The notes under the pieces: model-generated
What the model was told of the DNA's origin: nothing
Databases searched by the model: none
What the model saw: only the letters and a program-made list of their open reading frames with translations
In this document: in pieces, positions 43,180 to 51,084 of the stretch
Layout: each line of letters starts with the position of its first letter
How positions within the stretch are numbered: position 1 is the first letter of the stretch
Assembly (NCBI GenBank): GCA_937901445.1
Contig: CALDHY010000019.1
Coordinates: 1-64,000, forward strand
Length of the DNA: 64,000 nt
Direction: 5' to 3'
DNA from: an uncultured Selenomonadales bacterium
GTDB taxonomy: Bacteria > Bacillota > Negativicutes > Selenomonadales > Selenomonadaceae
Made by a program: the position numbers and the translations under genes

Positions 43180-43788
43180 CTGCGATTTAATTTTTTCTTC
43201 GAGCGTTAAAAGTTCGCCGCGCTTGATAACTTCCCAAATTTCAGCCGTCAAAACTTCCTGCCAAAATTTTATTCTCAATTCGTGCGTAGGAATTTTTTTT
43301 ATGACTGCTTGCCGGTATTTTGAAATTATTTCGACTGCCGCGCCTAAATTTTCGTCAAGTTCAAGTTCCAACATTTTCCGAACGAATTTTGAAAACGCGG
43401 GCGAATTGCCGCCGGTTGAAATTGCCAAAAGAAAATCGCCGCGCCGAATCCTCGACGGTACAATAAAATCACTTGAAATATCGTCAACAATATTCACAAG
43501 GAAATTTTTTGCGCGGGCGTCATTTGCAATTTGCGCGTTAAGTTCAGAATTATTTGTGGCGGCAATTAAAATCACGCCGCTTGTAATTTTTTCGGCAGAA
43601 TAACTTTCACGAATTATATTAACTTTGTCGCGCAGATTTTCAATTTGCGGGCAAATTTCCGGCGCGATAACGTCAACCTGCGCGCCCGCCTCCAAAAGTC
43701 CAACGATTTTATCGTAAGCAATTTTTCCGCCGCCGACCACGACGCACTTTTTATCTTGAATGTTGATATTGACAGGGTAAAATTTCAT
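43162..43788 (-). CDS. Precorrin-2 dehydrogenase / sirohydrochlorin ferrochelatase-type protein
   Basis: The CysG N-terminal/Met8-like enzyme that oxidises precorrin-2 to sirohydrochlorin for sirohaem or cobalamin. The 208 residues have the NAD-binding VVVGGGKIAYDKI (16-28), the conserved ATNNSELNAQI and the SRIRRGDFLLAISTGGNSP block. ATG 43788 has TTAGGAG overlapping the stop codon of the upstream gene, so it is translationally coupled to the condensation-CNB gene. The extended reading frame to 43815 is rejected. Confidence 0.92.
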   Translation of the reverse strand: MKFYPVNINIQDKKCVVVGGGKIAYDKIVGLLEAGAQVDVIAPEICPQIENLRDKVNIIRESYSAEKITSGVILIAATNNSELNAQIANDARAKNFLVNIVDDISSDFIVPSRIRRGDFLLAISTGGNSPAFSKFVRKMLELELDENLGAAVEIISKYRQAVIKKIPTHELRIKFWQEVLTAEIWEVIKRGELLTLEEKIKSQLMVAF

Positions 43789-43799
43789 TTGAACGGCTC

Positions 43800-45641
43800 C
43801 TAACTTTGCAACCACAGCACTTGATATTTTTCCATTTGCGTCAAAACGTGTTGCAGAATCGATTTATAAAGCGCGGGATTTTGGCGCGTTGCACTTTCAA
43901 ACGCTGTAAGAGGAATTGTAATCAATGAGGCTTTTTCAGTCAAAACTTCAGCAGAAATTGTGGCGCGGCGTTTCGGCAAGAAAACCGTTTCATTAATCAA
44001 GCCGCCCGCCTTAATAATATCCAGCGCGTTAAACCAACCGTCGCCTGTATCCAAATTGCGCGATAATTTCCCTTCAACAACAAAAACTAAATTTTCATTT
44101 AAAATATCGCCGGAAATTCTATCGCCTTCAAAATACATACCGATTTTTGATTTTTCTGCAAGAATATCTGCCACTCCGCCCAATTCGCCCTGCAGAATTT
44201 TATTTTTGTAGATAAAGTCGACAATAATTTTGCGTTGATCTTCTTCAGGTTGTTCAAGTTGTTCAGAAACTTTGTTGATAAAGTTGGTAACAGCTTTCAT
44301 AAAATCTGCAAAGGGCGAGTACCAAAAAACCAAAATTTGACTCAAAATATAATTGTACAAATTTGCAAGGCGTTCGCCGGTATTTGGGAAAAATTGTTTT
44401 TTGTCGTACTGAAAAGAAATTGCCAACTCTTGATTGTTGTACTGAAAACAAACGCCAAGTTTCATACCTTGCGCGTCCCATGAATTGCGCTCCACAATTT
44501 TACCTTCAGGTATAGCGGCAATTTGTGAAAAAGTCTTTTCGCCTGTCCCAAAATCTAAAAAGCTTAAAAAATGTCCGAATAAATTTACCCTGCGCGAAGA
44601 TAAATTTTCAATAGCCGCCCAATCAAAAAAGCTGTAAGGATGTGAAACTACCATCTGTTTGAATTGTCGAGTAATGATATTTTCAATGGTTGAATCTTTG
44701 TCCGTCTTTAAACGCACGGGCATTAAATTTAATGATAAAGTTTGCTCAAATTTTTTGTTGGAAATAAGCTGACAAAATGCAACGTCTGTAGTTTTATTCG
44801 TGGCTTGCAGTAAAAATCCCCACGCCGTTTGTAAAATTGTCACCAGTATTATACGATTATTTTGAGCATTGTTGCGCAGGGCTGATAAAATATCAGCCGG
44901 AATTTTGGCGCGGTAATTTTCGGCTCTATACGCGCCGGGCATTTTTCTTGAAAATGGAATATCCGGCGCAACCGGCAAATTTTCCAAAAGGTTAGTCCAA
45001 TACTCTTTAACGTGATTTTCAATTTGTTGAGTCTTTAAGCTCGCGGTTTTAGGTTCAATTTTTTTATAGTCAGTTTCTTCCAAAACAGCCTTAAAAAAAC
45101 TTTCACTGTTAAATCTTTGAAAAATTAACTGCGCCATTGTAACCAAAACTGCGGCTTCATTATAGCCGGTGCGAAAAACTGAAAATCTGATTAAATTACC
45201 GTGCTGAATGTCAAAATCTAAACGCCTGTCAGCTTCCATAATTTTTATTAAAGTTTCGTCAAGTGCTTCAGGTGTCAGAGACAAACTGCGAAATACTATT
45301 TCCGGAAAAATTGTACGATTGGCAAAAATGACTTTTAAGGCACGTGTACCGACGTTGCAGAAATTGGCACGAAAATTTTCATCGTTAGCAATTAAATTTT
45401 TAACGGCGCGGTTAAATTTCAACGGAAAAACTGCGCCCTTAATCTTGTATAAAGTTTGAACGCAAAAATGCGGCGATACAAAATTTTTTTTCTCAAAAAA
45501 GTGTTTTTCATCGTCCGTAAGTTCGCGCACTTCTTCAACCTGATTGGGATTATATCCGCTGTTAAAAATAAACTTGCCGTAAATCTGCTCCAAAATGTTT
45601 TTTTCTTCAGCTGTAACTTCCAAATTAAATCTTCCCTTCAA
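43800..45641 (-). CDS. Degenerate NRPS-type condensation domain fused to cyclic-nucleotide-binding domain
   Basis: A 613-residue protein with no signal peptide. Residues about 60-480 resemble a nonribosomal peptide synthetase condensation domain: a FDIQHGNLIRFSVF strand leads to the active-site loop, and later blocks such as TLSLNLMPVRL and SFFDW follow. In the loop the HHxxxDG motif reads AQLIFQR (about 170-176), so every catalytic position is lost. Residues about 500-613 look like a CNB/Crp-type domain (FVVEGKLSRNLDTGDG, then a RRATIS-containing phosphate cassette). No adenylation or carrier domain is present. The gene is coupled to the precorrin-2 dehydrogenase gene. I infer a regulatory or scaffold role; the combination is unusual. 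Confidence 0.72.
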   Translation of the reverse strand: MKGRFNLEVTAEEKNILEQIYGKFIFNSGYNPNQVEEVRELTDDEKHFFEKKNFVSPHFCVQTLYKIKGAVFPLKFNRAVKNLIANDENFRANFCNVGTRALKVIFANRTIFPEIVFRSLSLTPEALDETLIKIMEADRRLDFDIQHGNLIRFSVFRTGYNEAAVLVTMAQLIFQRFNSESFFKAVLEETDYKKIEPKTASLKTQQIENHVKEYWTNLLENLPVAPDIPFSRKMPGAYRAENYRAKIPADILSALRNNAQNNRIILVTILQTAWGFLLQATNKTTDVAFCQLISNKKFEQTLSLNLMPVRLKTDKDSTIENIITRQFKQMVVSHPYSFFDWAAIENLSSRRVNLFGHFLSFLDFGTGEKTFSQIAAIPEGKIVERNSWDAQGMKLGVCFQYNNQELAISFQYDKKQFFPNTGERLANLYNYILSQILVFWYSPFADFMKAVTNFINKVSEQLEQPEEDQRKIIVDFIYKNKILQGELGGVADILAEKSKIGMYFEGDRISGDILNENLVFVVEGKLSRNLDTGDGWFNALDIIKAGGLINETVFLPKRRATISAEVLTEKASLITIPLTAFESATRQNPALYKSILQHVLTQMEKYQVLWLQS

Positions 45642-45789
45642 AAATTTTTATTTTAAATTCCCTGTCAATTTTTAAAAACCTTCAAATTTTATAATTCAGC
45701 TGCACTTTTTGCAATTCACAAAACAGGCAGGAATAGTTAAAACTTTTCAAGAATTAACCTGCATAAATTTTTTTAAGGAGAAATGCACT

Positions 45790-47214
45790 ATGGGATTTAT
45801 ACAAGCGGCTATTGGCGCGGCAAGCGGCGTACTCGGCGACCAGTGGAAAGAATATTTTTATTGTGACAGCTTAAGCAGTGATATTTTGGTTGCAAAGGGA
45901 CACAAACGCACCAAGCGCGGCAGTTCAAACGCAGGCGACGATAACATTATTACTCAAGGTTCACTTGTTGCCGTCAATAACGGGCAATGCATGATGATTG
46001 TTGAAAACGGCAAAGTTGTTGACTTTATCGCAGAGCCGGGTGAATACAAATACGATCGCGGCACGGAGCCTTCACTCTTCAGCGGCGGGAATTTAGCCGT
46101 CAACATTCAAGAAATTTTTTATCAGATTGGACATCGTTTCACATTCGGCGGCGATACCGGCAAGGATCAGCGCGTTTACTATTTCAACACAAAAGAAATT
46201 ACCGGCAACAAGTACGGCACGCCTACACCCATTCCGTTCCGCGTCGTCGATAATAACATTGGGCTTGACGTCGATATTTCAATAAAATGTTTCGGCTCGT
46301 ACAGTTACAAAATTGTTAATCCTATTCTGTTTTACACGAATGTTTGCGGCAATGTCAAAGATACTTTCAACCGTGAAGAAATTGACAGGCAATTAAAATC
46401 TGAATTAATGACGGCGTTGCAACCTGCCTTTGCAAAAATTTCTGAAATGGGTATTCGTTACAGCGCGCTCCCTGCTCATACGAACGAAATTGCAGACGTC
46501 CTTAACGAAGTTTTGAGTAAAAAATGGGGCGAATTGCGCGGCTTGCAGATTGTATCTTTCGGCGTGTCAAATGTCAGCGCAGATGAAAAAGACGTTGAAA
46601 TGATTAAAGAAATGCAACGCACGGGCGCGCTTAGAAATCCTGCAATGGCGGCGGCGCACTTGACGAACGCACAGGCGGCGGCTATGCAAACTGCAGCCGG
46701 AAATACAGCGGGCGCGGCTATTGGCTTTATGGGTATGAATATGGCGCAAAATGCAGGCGGGCTCAACGCCAATAATCTTTTCGCACTTTCTCAACAACAA
46801 CAAATGATGCAACAGCAACAAGTTCAACAACAAACGCCGCCGCCTCAACCTCAACAGGAAACAGGCTGGAAATGTGATGAATGCGGACACACCGGCAATA
46901 CAGGCAAATTCTGCGCGAATTGCGGACACCCTCAACATAAACCTGAAAAGCAAGGCTGGAAGTGTGAAAGTTGCGGACATGAAGGCAATACAGGTAAATT
47001 CTGCGCCGAATGTGGCAAGCCAAAACCTTCAGCAGCTGACGAATGGACTTGCTTAAAGTGCGGCACTGTCAACAAAGGTAAATTCTGTTCAGATTGTGGC
47101 GCGCCGAAACCTTCAGCAGAAGCGAAAGACCCTAACGTTTGGACTTGCTCGGCTTGCGGTACTGTCAACAAGGGCAGGCGTTTTTGTGCGGAGTGCGGCA
47201 AACCCAGAGGTTAA
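45790..47214 (+). CDS. YdjI-like SPFH protein with four zinc ribbons
   Basis: Related to B. subtilis YdjI (virion core protein-like, SPFH superfamily), which cooperates with the PspA/YdjGH membrane-stress system. From ATG 45790 (after AAGGAGAAA) it has 475 residues. An SPFH domain covers about 25-290, a Gln-rich linker about 335-360. Four consecutive C4 zinc ribbons follow, each WxCxxCG ... CxxCG, two of them with GNTGKFC. The longer reading frame from 45709 lacks a ribosome-binding site. It is probably recruited to the inner face of the membrane. YdjG- and YdjH-like genes follow after one inserted gene. Confidence 0.9.
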   Translation: MGFIQAAIGAASGVLGDQWKEYFYCDSLSSDILVAKGHKRTKRGSSNAGDDNIITQGSLVAVNNGQCMMIVENGKVVDFIAEPGEYKYDRGTEPSLFSGGNLAVNIQEIFYQIGHRFTFGGDTGKDQRVYYFNTKEITGNKYGTPTPIPFRVVDNNIGLDVDISIKCFGSYSYKIVNPILFYTNVCGNVKDTFNREEIDRQLKSELMTALQPAFAKISEMGIRYSALPAHTNEIADVLNEVLSKKWGELRGLQIVSFGVSNVSADEKDVEMIKEMQRTGALRNPAMAAAHLTNAQAAAMQTAAGNTAGAAIGFMGMNMAQNAGGLNANNLFALSQQQQMMQQQQVQQQTPPPQPQQETGWKCDECGHTGNTGKFCANCGHPQHKPEKQGWKCESCGHEGNTGKFCAECGKPKPSAADEWTCLKCGTVNKGKFCSDCGAPKPSAEAKDPNVWTCSACGTVNKGRRFCAECGKPRG

Positions 47215-47217
47215 TCT

Positions 47218-49164
47218 ATGAATGAAGAACTCTTTTTTATTCAACTGCGCGATTGTTTTACCGCCGGTTATAATTTTCCGCAATTTTGCATTGACAACGG
47301 GATTAAAAATCCACTGTTCATAGCAAAAAATGAAAACGCAGTGTCTTTTGTTTGGGAAGTTTATATGCAATTCAAATTTGCTAAACGTATTAAGCCTGAA
47401 TTTGCATTACTTGAAGGCAACGCTAAAACTATAAATTTTGCATGCATGGAAACTTATGGCAATTTAAAAATTAAAAATATATCTGAAATTGCCGCAATAG
47501 AAAACTTTGACGCTATTATTTCATTGACAAATTTAAAATTCAGTTTGCCTTCAAAGCGAATTTTTCTTTTGGATTGGATTTTAAATTATTTTGCTTCGCG
47601 CGCTTATGCAGAAATCCCACTGTTACACTTTTTGAGGCGTCATAGCGGAATAAAATTAATCGTGATGAATTTCCCAATCTTAAGACCTGATAAAAATAAT
47701 TCTGAATTTGAAAAACAACTTCTGCGAGAAGCCGGATTAAATTTACTGTTTAGCATAAGAAATAAAATTAGTAAAAGCACGGGCGAAAAAATTTCCACTC
47801 CTTATGATTTTTTTGGTTACAGCAACAATGACGTTTATAATTTATTGGAAGTCCCTGAAGTTATAACTCGTCCGGATGGCTCGACTTATCTAAAAGGAAA
47901 CGATTCAAATCCTTTTATGAAAATAGTTGACGGAAAAAGATTTACAGCGTATCAACCAACCGGCTATAAAAATAAAATTTATTTCATCGGCAACTGTATT
48001 TATTATGGTTTTGGCGTTCCTTTCGATAAAACCCTTGAAAGTCATCTGCAAAAATTATTGAACATTTATAAACTTCCCTATCGTGTAGAAAATGAGGCAC
48101 AAGCTTTAACGGACAGGCATCAGGATATATTTTACAACTTAAATAAATTGCCGGTTAAAAGCGGCGATATTGTTTTTGTCAATTTGCAATATTTTCGCGC
48201 TCCAAATCTTCCATTCGTAGATACGACTTCAATTTTTAAGCGTCCCCATAGTTATGGTGAAATCTTTGCTGATACGGGGCATATAAATGAATTGGGACAC
48301 CAAATGATGGCAGGAGCATTCTTTACCTTATTAATTCAAAATAATTTTTTTCAAAATACAGAGTTCAATTATCCTGCGCCGCCACCGCCGCCTCATCGTT
48401 ACGGCATACCGAAAGAAAATTTTTTCGACAGTTCAAATTTCATCGACAACAAAGACTTGGAAATTTACAAACAAAAACTGCGCGAAAAACGTTTGCAAAT
48501 TGGCGCAATAGTCATGAATTGCAACCCGTTCACACTTGGACACAAAACTTTGATTGAATACGCGGCGGCAAGAGTTCATAAGCTTTATATTTTTGTCGTC
48601 GAAGAGGATAAAAGCGAATTTAAATTTGCTGACAGATTAAAACTTGTTCAAGCGAGCGTTGCAGAATTTCCTAACGTTGAAGTTATTCCCAGCGGGCAAT
48701 TTATAATTTCTCAAAAAACTTTCAGCGGATATTTCAATAAGGCTGAACTTCAAAACGTACAAGTTGATTCAAGTGAAGACGTTGAAATTTTCGCCCGTGA
48801 AATTGCACCAACTTTGGGGATTAATATTCGTTTTGCCGGTGAAGAGCCTGAAGATACCGTTACCCGCCAATACAACGAAAATATGAAAAATATTTTGCCG
48901 CGCTATGGAATTGATTTTTGCGAAATTCCGCGCCGTCAATTTGAGGGTAAAGTTATCAGCGCAAAATCTGTAAGGGAATATTTGAAAGTTGGAGACTTTG
49001 AAAAAATTGCTAAACTTGTACCGAAATCTACGCTGGATTTTCTAATTGAGAATCATTCTACCCCCCCCCGTTTCCGGTTGACAATGATTAAATTTGTTGG
49101 AGGTATTTTTATATGGCTAACACGTCAGTTAGTTATAAATGTCCGAATTGCGGCGCGCCGTTGA
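47218..49164 (+). CDS. SGNH-like domain fused to citrate-lyase-ligase-type nucleotidyltransferase; frameshifted end
   Basis: A 648-codon frame. Residues 1-245 are unassigned. About 250-390 resemble an SGNH hydrolase (FIGNCIYYGFGV start, DTGHINELGHQM end), but the nucleophile position is not a clear serine. About 400-600 are a HIGH-type nucleotidyltransferase of the CitC C-terminal family (GAIVMNCNPFTLGHKTLIEY, ISAKSVREYL). No citrate lyase genes are present, so the substrate is probably a surface-glycan or lipid precursor. After a run of nine C (49061-49069) the frame runs over the next gene's ribosome-binding site and start. One extra C would end it at the TAA at 49089-49091, which fits the spacing better. 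Confidence 0.78.
   Translation: MNEELFFIQLRDCFTAGYNFPQFCIDNGIKNPLFIAKNENAVSFVWEVYMQFKFAKRIKPEFALLEGNAKTINFACMETYGNLKIKNISEIAAIENFDAIISLTNLKFSLPSKRIFLLDWILNYFASRAYAEIPLLHFLRRHSGIKLIVMNFPILRPDKNNSEFEKQLLREAGLNLLFSIRNKISKSTGEKISTPYDFFGYSNNDVYNLLEVPEVITRPDGSTYLKGNDSNPFMKIVDGKRFTAYQPTGYKNKIYFIGNCIYYGFGVPFDKTLESHLQKLLNIYKLPYRVENEAQALTDRHQDIFYNLNKLPVKSGDIVFVNLQYFRAPNLPFVDTTSIFKRPHSYGEIFADTGHINELGHQMMAGAFFTLLIQNNFFQNTEFNYPAPPPPPHRYGIPKENFFDSSNFIDNKDLEIYKQKLREKRLQIGAIVMNCNPFTLGHKTLIEYAAARVHKLYIFVVEEDKSEFKFADRLKLVQASVAEFPNVEVIPSGQFIISQKTFSGYFNKAELQNVQVDSSEDVEIFAREIAPTLGINIRFAGEEPEDTVTRQYNENMKNILPRYGIDFCEIPRRQFEGKVISAKSVREYLKVGDFEKIAKLVPKSTLDFLIENHSTPPRFRLTMIKFVGGIFIWLTRQLVINVRIAARR
49061..49069 (+). 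repeat. Homopolymeric C tract (C9) at the 3' end of the fusion gene
   Basis: Nine consecutive C in an AT-rich genome, located inside the reading frame just after the nucleotidyltransferase domain. Tracts of this kind slip easily and can switch reading frames; a sequencing error is the alternative. Confidence 0.85.
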
Positions 49165-50213
49165 GTTTTCAGCCGGGCAAAAAAACTGTAACCTGCGAAT
49201 ATTGCGGAACAGAATTTGAAGTTGCCGCCGTCGAGGAAATGTTTCAAGCGCAAAACGAAATGGCGACGGTTGCACTTGAGGCTCAACAGTCCAAATGGGA
49301 TATTGAAAACGCGGGCGGCGAATGGTCTGCAGATGAAGCCGCAACGTTACGGGCGTTGACTTGTTCGAGTTGCGGCGCGGAATTGGTCTGCGATGAAAAT
49401 ACAATGGCGACCGAGTGCGTTTATTGCGGCAACCCTACAATGATTCCAAAACGTTTTGACGGCAAACTCAAGCCGGATTATGTTATACCTTTCAAAAAAA
49501 CTAAGGCGGACGCAGTTGCCGCGCTCCAAAATTTTTATAAAGGTCATTATCTTTTGCCGGATAATTTCACTGCAAATAACCGCGTCGAGGCAATTCAGCC
49601 AATGTACGTGCCGTTTTGGCTTTTCAATTCAAAGATTAACGCGCAGGCTGAATTTAAAGCTAAAAGAATTCGCCGCTATGATTCCGGAAATATGATTGTT
49701 ATTGAAACTAAAGTTTATAACTGTCAACGCGCCGCCAAAATGAGTTTTGAAAAAATTCCTGCAGACGGTTCAAAAAAAATGGACGATACCTATATGGAAA
49801 GTATCGAGCCATTCAATTATTCTGACCTTGTACCTTTCAGCACGGCGTATTTGACCGGCTACCTTGCTGATAAATATGACGTTGCCGCCGAAGAATGCGC
49901 CCCGCGCGCAGATAAACGAGTTGAAAATTCGGCTATTGACGTTTTGAGAAGTTCGGTAAAAGATTTTAACAGCGTCGATATGGCTAATTCTGCCGTTGTC
50001 AAGGAAGTTGGAGAGGTTATTTACGCGCTTGTTCCCGTATGGATTTTAACAACGCGCTACAATGACAAGCCGTATACTTTTATGATGAACGGGCAAACAG
50101 GAAAAGTTGTAGGGACTTTGCCCTATGACAGCGGCAAGGCTTTTAAATATCCTGCGATAGCCGCGCTTGTATCAATGCCGGTATTTTATGTTTTGGCAAG
50201 TATGTTTTTGTAA
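49113..50213 (+). CDS. YdjG-like zinc-ribbon membrane protein
   Basis: A 366-residue protein with two N-terminal C4 zinc ribbons (C10, C13, C28, C31 and C84, C87, C102, C105). A beta-rich middle region follows (about 125-330), with a single C-terminal transmembrane helix (about 345-365). This is the layout of B. subtilis YdjG, which anchors the YdjH/YdjI complex in the PspA operon. TTGGAGG precedes the ATG at 49113 by 9 nt. The upstream frame intrudes over its start. YdjH-like follows after 12 nt. Confidence 0.85.
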   Translation: MANTSVSYKCPNCGAPLSFQPGKKTVTCEYCGTEFEVAAVEEMFQAQNEMATVALEAQQSKWDIENAGGEWSADEAATLRALTCSSCGAELVCDENTMATECVYCGNPTMIPKRFDGKLKPDYVIPFKKTKADAVAALQNFYKGHYLLPDNFTANNRVEAIQPMYVPFWLFNSKINAQAEFKAKRIRRYDSGNMIVIETKVYNCQRAAKMSFEKIPADGSKKMDDTYMESIEPFNYSDLVPFSTAYLTGYLADKYDVAAEECAPRADKRVENSAIDVLRSSVKDFNSVDMANSAVVKEVGEVIYALVPVWILTTRYNDKPYTFMMNGQTGKVVGTLPYDSGKAFKYPAIAALVSMPVFYVLASMFL

Positions 50214-50225
50214 GGCGGTGAAGTT

Positions 50226-51044
50226 ATGATAAAAAATATCTGCGCGACGATTTTATTTTTTGTGGCAATGAGTTTTAGCGTAACTTTCGCCACAATGCCG
50301 GAGGAACTGCCGGACACAAAGGCTTTAAATCTTGAAGACAGAATATTAGATGCGGCAGTTTTTGATAATTCGCAAACACTTTCAAAAAGCGAAATTCAAT
50401 CACTTAACAACAAAATTACACCTATTGAGCTAAAGCACGGCGTAAGAATCGGCGTGGAGTTTTTAAAGTCAATTGGCAACCGTGATATTGGAAGTGCCGC
50501 GCAAGAATTACTTAGAAAACATTACAGCGGCGGGCAAAACGGCGGGATTATTTTTCTTGTTGTAATGGACAGTCGCCAATGGTACATTGCAACTGATTCC
50601 AAAATGAACAATTTAATTAACGAAAATGACATTGGAAACGCTTTACTGCCTAATCTGCGCGACGGCGATTATTACGGCGCGTGCAACAGTTACATTGACG
50701 CGGTAGACAAAATGTTGACGTACTACGAGCAAAACGGCGCGGCTTATGATTCTTCAGCCGGTTTTAATCCAATGGCGGCGATGGTTGCGGTTATATGCGG
50801 AATTTTTTTTGGCGTTATGGTGCGTTCGTGGCTTATGGGGACAATGTCAAACGTTCATCACGAAGTTAAAGCTACAGATTATTTGAAACGTGAAACTGTC
50901 AAATTTACAAAAAATAAAGATACTTACCTTTTCACAAATGTTGAACGCAGACCCAAGCCTTCAGGAAATGGCGGCGGCGGTATGAGTCATTCAGGCGGCG
51001 GCGGACACTCCGGCGGCGGTGGCGGCGCAGGCGGCAGTTTCTAG
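50226..51044 (+). CDS. YdjH-like TPM-domain protein with Gly/Ser/His-rich tail
   Basis: A 272-residue membrane protein. It has a signal peptide (1-22), a TPM domain (about 45-170, with VFDNSQTLSKSEI, GVRIGVEFLKS and GGIIFLVVMDSRQWYI), a transmembrane helix (about 183-205) and a C-terminal glycine-rich tail with repeated GGGGHSGG. In B. subtilis the equivalent YdjH works with YdjG and YdjI in a membrane-stress complex. AAGGCGGTG precedes the ATG. Its stop codon starts a GGGATAAAG repeat tract. Confidence 0.85.
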   Translation: MIKNICATILFFVAMSFSVTFATMPEELPDTKALNLEDRILDAAVFDNSQTLSKSEIQSLNNKITPIELKHGVRIGVEFLKSIGNRDIGSAAQELLRKHYSGGQNGGIIFLVVMDSRQWYIATDSKMNNLINENDIGNALLPNLRDGDYYGACNSYIDAVDKMLTYYEQNGAAYDSSAGFNPMAAMVAVICGIFFGVMVRSWLMGTMSNVHHEVKATDYLKRETVKFTKNKDTYLFTNVERRPKPSGNGGGGMSHSGGGGHSGGGGGAGGSF

Positions 51045-51075
51045 GGGATAAAGAATAAAGGCTAAAGACTAGGGA
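51042..51075 (+). repeat. GGGATAAAG-type heptamer-like tract at a stop codon
   Basis: Units resembling GGATAAA, GAATAAA, GGCTAAA and GACTAGG begin at the TAG stop (51042-51044) of the TPM gene and end at the next ribosome-binding site. Confidence 0.5.
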
Positions 51076-51084
51076 TGATGATTT

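Noticed and set aside
46567..46980. A 137-codon antisense frame over the zinc-ribbon region
   Set aside because: It is produced by the repetitive Gln- and Cys-codons of the SPFH gene on the other strand and has no ribosome-binding site.
47218..49164. Genuine citrate lyase ligase (CitC)
   Set aside because: Only the C-terminal nucleotidyltransferase domain matches, the N-terminal half is different, and no citDEF genes are near.
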